Shown here: one piece after another, positions 26,576-30,825 of the stretch
Layout: each line of letters begins with the position of its first letter
Numbering within the stretch: the stretch's first letter is position 1
Origin: a virus
Virus record (IMG/VR): IMGVR_UViG_3300046655_000727
Span: 1-30,825 of that record
Direction: 5' to 3' (one strand)
Length of the DNA stretch: 30,825 bases
Position numbers and translations under genes: made by a program
The notes under the pieces: model-generated
What the model was told of the DNA's origin: nothing
The model's database searches: none
What the model saw: the letters and a program-made list of their open reading frames with translations, nothing else

Positions 26576-28000
26576 ATGCAAAAAGACAGTGCTCAAATTA
26601 AAGGTATTGTCAATCTCGTGCTTCGAGATAAAGAGGGCCGGGTGAAACAGCATAAGACTATTCGTAATCTAGTAACTGATTATGGTCTTGCACATATTGT
26701 GGGTCGAATGATTGATCCGCATCAAGATATTCGTGGAAACCATAAGATTCCTCGTATGATGAGCCATATGGGTCTTGGTATTGGAGCAGGTACTGCAGTT
26801 TCAGATACTGCAACTGCAACCTCAACTTACCATCGTATGTTGGAATCTGAAGTAGGAAGCCGCGTTCAGGTTAAAAGAGATACTAGTTTTAATTCTGAGT
26901 ATGCTACTTTTGATGTAGACTTTGCTCCAAGCGGAAGTTTTACTTACGGTGCCAATGGTGATACCACAATTCGTGTTGTAAGTACTATTCCAAGGGCTGA
27001 ATTTATTCGTGCTCCCGCTCTTATCACTGAACCCGCACTGATGACTTGTGAGTCGGTAAATGCAGGTCATGGTATTGCAGCAGGGACAGAAATTAAATCA
27101 ATTGCTACAGAGACCGGGGGAATTTTAGCTATCACTCTTGGAACAGCAGTTTCAAATGCCACAGGTTTTGATGGTACAAATACTGTAAGCATTCGTTTTA
27201 GCCCTGTTCAAAGCCAATATGGACGTATTTTTGAAAATACAGGCGCACACCAAACAGACAGTGATTTTAGTGGAGGCGGTGCTACAGTAGCAGCTTTGGC
27301 TGCTGGTGACATTGGTACTACTAGAGGTGTTATTGGTGGTTATTATAACAATGTAGATAACTATATTACTGGTACAGATTTAATTCCTCCTTTCTTTGGG
27401 GATGAAGATGATGTACCAAAAAATAGTGCAAATAACCCATTTACTCAGTTTGGTACCTCAGTAGATGGTGTTTTTCAAGGAACTATTGCCGGAAGTAGTG
27501 TTGTAATTGATGCTGGCACTGAACCCGAAGGCTACCCTACAGGGGAGCACGCATATTCTGGTTCGGGAAGTGATCCGAACGACACAGCGCAGACCCCGAG
27601 CTTACTGGGTACTGCTGTTCCAGGTACTAAGAAATCTGGTAAGCGAATTGTGTTTGTTGCTACTTTCAAGGCAAGTAACCCTACTTTTACAGGGCCTCTT
27701 TCAGGTCTTACAGAAGCACCTATTAAAGAGGCGGGTATCTTTAATAAGAATGTAAAAGATTCTGGTGTTTGGGAGTATAATAATGACTCTACTAACCCAA
27801 CTTCAGGATCTACCGGCGCAAATACTACAGTAGCTACTACTAGTGGTGGAAGTGTTCTTATGAATGCAGATGGTGCTACTGGTGATACTATCACTCAAAC
27901 TATGTTGTGTCGTACAACATTTAGTGTAGTGAATAAAGCAACAGATGATACTTTACAGATTACTTGGTCTGTTCAGTTGAAAGATACAGCTACTCCGTAA
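26576..28000 (+). CDS. Unidentified virion protein with high-expression codon use
   Basis: A 474-residue protein, not recognised. It starts QIKGIVNLVLRDKEGRVKQH and TIRNLVTDYGLAHIVGRM, then MMSHMGLGIGAGTA, a pattern I associate with marine phage structural proteins. It ends MLCRTTFSVVNKATDDTLQITWSVQLKD, a strand pair also seen in such proteins. In between it is Gly/Ser/Thr-rich beta sequence with an acidic loop near FFGDEDDVPKNS. It has an ideal AAGGAG ahead of its ATG. Of 17 arginines, 14 use CGN and only three AGR, opposite to neighbours and like the tube gene, which suggests abundant synthesis. It may be a decoration or appendage subunit present in many copies. No membrane segment or enzyme motif is seen. 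Confidence 0.65.
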   Translation: MQKDSAQIKGIVNLVLRDKEGRVKQHKTIRNLVTDYGLAHIVGRMIDPHQDIRGNHKIPRMMSHMGLGIGAGTAVSDTATATSTYHRMLESEVGSRVQVKRDTSFNSEYATFDVDFAPSGSFTYGANGDTTIRVVSTIPRAEFIRAPALITEPALMTCESVNAGHGIAAGTEIKSIATETGGILAITLGTAVSNATGFDGTNTVSIRFSPVQSQYGRIFENTGAHQTDSDFSGGGATVAALAAGDIGTTRGVIGGYYNNVDNYITGTDLIPPFFGDEDDVPKNSANNPFTQFGTSVDGVFQGTIAGSSVVIDAGTEPEGYPTGEHAYSGSGSDPNDTAQTPSLLGTAVPGTKKSGKRIVFVATFKASNPTFTGPLSGLTEAPIKEAGIFNKNVKDSGVWEYNNDSTNPTSGSTGANTTVATTSGGSVLMNADGATGDTITQTMLCRTTFSVVNKATDDTLQITWSVQLKDTATP

Positions 28001-28037
28001 TATTTGTAGCCTATCTAATAAGTAAAAGGGGTGATCA

Positions 28038-30825
28038 ATGGCTGCAATTGATATTGCTATTGTAACTAAAGGTACGAATCAAACTTATTCGGCAGGGGGC
28101 TCTACCATAGGTGGAGCTAGCTCTGTAAATAGGCTTCTTTCTGTGTCTGAGGTTGACGCAAACTTTATAAACTTAAAGCAAGGAGTAGTTAATCTAGAGT
28201 ATACTGCATCAACTACTTATGCACCATTGAGCTCCCCCGCACTTACCGGTACCGGTGGGAATCCAGCAACGTATTCACGTACTATTCCCACTGGTACTTC
28301 TACTTTTGAAATTGCAACTACTTCATTTGTACAGCAAGAGCTGGGCCCTACGGCAACTATTGTTAGTGATATTAATGTGGGAAACCAAGCACTAAATACA
28401 AAAATATCACTAAAAGCAAATTTAAATGGACCAACTACATTCACAGGAGCAGTTCGTTTAAGTGGCGCGAATAATGCTACTTTAGCAGGAGATGCTCAAC
28501 GGATTGTAAATACTGGATATGTAGATTATAAACTTCAAAATATTGACGTTAATCTTTTACCTACCACTGGAGGCCAAGTAAATATTGGTACCTCCTCAAA
28601 TTACATTAATGAAATTCATGTAAAACAAATACTTCCTGCAGGAAGTAATACAAGTATAGGTACTGCTTCTAATCCCTTTGATGAAGGTTACTTTGCAAAT
28701 AATACAATTTTTATTGGTAGTGCGGGTCTTTCACAAGGTGCTGCTGGAGGTATCGTACTTCCGGAAGGTTCTGCTTTTGGAGATGAAGATAGTACTATTC
28801 CGCGAAATCTTATTTCTACCGAATTAGATAAAGCATTTGGTGACTTAACAAGCGGTCCTAAAAAAGCAATCAAACTGACTTTGGTTGCAAGTGGTGGTAT
28901 TTCTAGTGGAAACGCAATCATTCTTAATTCGAATGGAACCGTATCAGCTATTTCTACTACAAATACCAGCTTTATTGGCTTTGCGGCCACTTCAGCAACA
29001 AATGGAAATAATGTAGATATTATTGTAGCGGGTCCTGTCACAGGTCTTTCGGGGCTACTAACAAATAGCGAAGTTTTAGTAAGTAGTACAGGAACTCTTA
29101 AATTTAGTAGAACTTTACCTTCTGATATTAAAGTTGGTACTGCTACTTCTACTACAGAACTATTTTTATACTCTACTTCCACAATGGATGTATACGCTTT
29201 GGCAAAAGCTAAAGCAGAGCTTGCAGATTTTTCTGTAAATACTGCGAGCGCCGGTAGCAACGGTTTAACATATAATTCTTCTACAGGTGTATTTGATTTT
29301 ACACCTGTAGACCTAACTACATTTGCTACACAGTCTTATGTAGATACTGAAATTGCAAATTTAGTAAATTCTGCTCCTACATCTCTCGATACGTTAGATG
29401 AACTTGCAGCAGCATTAAATGATGATGCAAATTTTGCATCAACTGTAACAAATAGTATTGGAACAAAAGCGCCTTTAGCAAGTCCAGCTCTTACTGGTAC
29501 TCCAACAGCGCCTACAGCTTCTAGTAGCACTAATACAACACAAATTGCTACTACTGCATTTGTACAAACTGAAATCACAGATAAGATTGAATTTACAAAT
29601 CTTAGTGTAAGTACTGCAAGCGCTTCCTCAGGAGGCGCACTTAGTTATAATAACGCTACAGGACAATTTACATTTACTCCCGCAGATTTGTCGGGGGCAG
29701 GAAATGCTAGCTTAAACAGTTTTAGCGTAACAACTAATACGCCATCAGGAAGCGGCGCTCTATCTTATAATAATTCAACAGGGGCATTTAGTTTTACTCC
29801 TGCGGTAACTTTTAATGGAGCTTATGGATCTCTTAGTGGAGTTCCTACAACCCTTGCACATACAAATGCAGATATTGATATTGGTAGTAACGATTTTATT
29901 ACAACAGGTAAAGTTCTTTTTGCAAATATGTACTCAGCAACGTCGGATTTGCCGAGTGCAACAACATATCACGGTATGTTTGCTCACGTACATGGTACAG
30001 GAAAAGGATATTTTGCACACGCGGGTAACTGGGTAGAGCTTGCAAATGCTGCAACTACTCTTTCAGGGTACGGAATTACAGATGCTGTTTCTAGTAGTAC
30101 ACATACTACAGATTTAGCTGCAAAAGCACCTCTCGCAAGTCCTGCATTAACAGGAGTTCCAACGGCTCCCACAGCAACAAGTAACACAAATACGACTCAA
30201 CTTGCTACCACTGCATTTGTAACTTCAGCGGTAGCAGCTGCAAGCGGTACTTATAATGATGCTTCGGTTGATGCACATTTAAATACGGGTACTGCTTCTA
30301 CAAACGAAGTACTTTCTTGGAATGGTAGTGACTATGACTGGGTAGCACAGTCTGGGGGAGGCGGAGGTGGTGCCTCTGTAACTACATCGGATGCTGCACC
30401 AAGTAGTCCAAGTGCCGGAGATCTATGGTATAACACTAGCGCGGGAGGATTATTTGTATACTATACTGATGCAAACTCTAGTCAATGGGTAGAAGTTGTA
30501 GGTAAAACAGGAGCTACGGGAGCTAGTGGAGTCAATGTAAATATTAGCGATGCTGCTCCCACTAGCCCAAGTACAGGTCAATTTTGGTGGAATTCCAGTA
30601 CAAATAAACTATACATTTATTATACTGATGCAAATTCTTCTCAATGGGTGCAAGCAACTACTCCGGGTGCTGATGGTGCTGATGGTGCTGATGGGGGTAT
30701 TTCTCGTTACGCTAATATTGCGGGTTTTCCAGGAAGTCCCACTGCTGCTGATTTGGCTTATGCAAACGATACAAATACTTTATACTTATATAATGGCACA
30801 TCTTGGGAGGTAGTAGCGTCTGGAA
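28038..30825 (+). CDS. Modular tail fibre, 5' part (runs off right edge)
   Basis: An open frame from ATG at 28038 through the end of the window (929 codons, no stop). AGGGGTGAT precedes the ATG. It opens with a fibre entry domain (LLSVSEVDANFINLKQG). Phage tail fibre repeats follow: a diverged one at residues 61-100 (APLSSPALTG to IATTSFV), and two close ones at 477-512 and 696-731 (APLASPALTGTPTAPTA, TTQIATTAFV). GALSYNNSTG-FTP modules lie between. From residue 785 there are QWV modules (GDLWYN, LFVYYTDAN, SQWV; next at 838), each followed by short collagen-like runs ([21 protein letters not shown]). The design echoes the 8150 gene, so a collagen stem may continue beyond the edge. Host receptor unknown; the C-terminus that would decide it is not in the window. 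Confidence 0.85.
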   Translation, partial: MAAIDIAIVTKGTNQTYSAGGSTIGGASSVNRLLSVSEVDANFINLKQGVVNLEYTASTTYAPLSSPALTGTGGNPATYSRTIPTGTSTFEIATTSFVQQELGPTATIVSDINVGNQALNTKISLKANLNGPTTFTGAVRLSGANNATLAGDAQRIVNTGYVDYKLQNIDVNLLPTTGGQVNIGTSSNYINEIHVKQILPAGSNTSIGTASNPFDEGYFANNTIFIGSAGLSQGAAGGIVLPEGSAFGDEDSTIPRNLISTELDKAFGDLTSGPKKAIKLTLVASGGISSGNAIILNSNGTVSAISTTNTSFIGFAATSATNGNNVDIIVAGPVTGLSGLLTNSEVLVSSTGTLKFSRTLPSDIKVGTATSTTELFLYSTSTMDVYALAKAKAELADFSVNTASAGSNGLTYNSSTGVFDFTPVDLTTFATQSYVDTEIANLVNSAPTSLDTLDELAAALNDDANFASTVTNSIGTKAPLASPALTGTPTAPTASSSTNTTQIATTAFVQTEITDKIEFTNLSVSTASASSGGALSYNNATGQFTFTPADLSGAGNASLNSFSVTTNTPSGSGALSYNNSTGAFSFTPAVTFNGAYGSLSGVPTTLAHTNADIDIGSNDFITTGKVLFANMYSATSDLPSATTYHGMFAHVHGTGKGYFAHAGNWVELANAATTLSGYGITDAVSSSTHTTDLAAKAPLASPALTGVPTAPTATSNTNTTQLATTAFVTSAVAAASGTYNDASVDAHLNTGTASTNEVLSWNGSDYDWVAQSGGGGGGASVTTSDAAPSSPSAGDLWYNTSAGGLFVYYTDANSSQWVEVVGKTGATGASGVNVNISDAAPTSPSTGQFWWNSSTNKLYIYYTDANSSQWVQATTPGADGADGADGGISRYANIAGFPGSPTAADLAYANDTNTLYLYNGTSWEVVASG
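29466..30231 (+). repeat. Pair of tail-fibre repeats in the right-edge fibre
   Basis: Two copies of a 36-residue unit start at 29466 and 30123. Both read KAPLASPALTG-PTAPTA, then NTTQ-ATTAFV. The protein is nearly identical while the codons differ at many third positions, so selection rather than recent duplication keeps them alike. Confidence 0.8.

Noticed and set aside
28688-29260. 190-residue minus-strand frame inside the right-edge fibre
   Set aside because: It lies entirely within a well-supported fibre frame and lacks a ribosome site or promoter.

Overview
The window is a dense, single-strand (all +) structural block from a long-tailed, non-contractile (siphovirus-like) phage. Its gene order follows the lambda tail operon: neck/tail completion (Z-like, cut by the left edge), tail terminator (U-like), major tail tube protein (V-like), frameshifted tail assembly chaperones (G and G-T), tape measure (H), then M, L, K, I and J homologues of the tail tip. 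No integrase, replication, lysis, tRNA, rRNA or CRISPR feature is visible. The DNA is AT-rich, rich in AGA and TTA codons, and uses modular fibre domains typical of marine phages (inference). The sequence does not identify the host. Two near-consensus sigma-70 promoters suggest a bacterium with a conventional housekeeping sigma factor, possibly a marine proteobacterium (low confidence).

Layout. 2-2663: neck, terminator and tube genes, closed by a UUCG-tetraloop terminator at 2678-2695. 2700-2743: promoter P1. 2788-8149: chaperone G, its -1 frameshift extension, and a 1507-residue tape measure. 8150-12355: a 1401-residue collagen-like fibre with two C-terminal cupredoxin-like copies, inserted between the H- and M-like genes. 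12373-20311: M, L, K, I and J homologues, mostly joined by ATGA or TAATG overlaps. 20316-22448: a fibre with 78-bp tandem repeats. 22465-22508: promoter P2, a perfect TTGACA-N17-TATAAT with the same upstream element as P1. 22564-30825: a second group of a small beta-type protein, a 1211-residue repeat protein, a 474-residue protein with expression-type codon use, and a large fibre open at the right edge.

How it works together. The G and G-T chaperones load tube subunits on the tape measure, whose length sets tail length. The L/K/I/J set builds the tip, and the terminator protein caps the tube at the head end. Collagen, tandem-repeat and modular fibre proteins presumably form side or terminal appendages for host binding. 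P1 behind a terminator lets tube protein be made apart from the chaperones and tape measure. P2 gives the adhesion group its own start. The most interesting points are the paired promoters, the A AAT TTT frameshift signal with a stem containing the zero-frame stop, the cupredoxin-like domains (one with a complete amicyanin-style ligand set, the other degenerate) carrying large nested insertions, a JAMM-only K protein, a long N-terminal extension on the L homologue, and an unrecognised, probably abundant virion protein at 26576.
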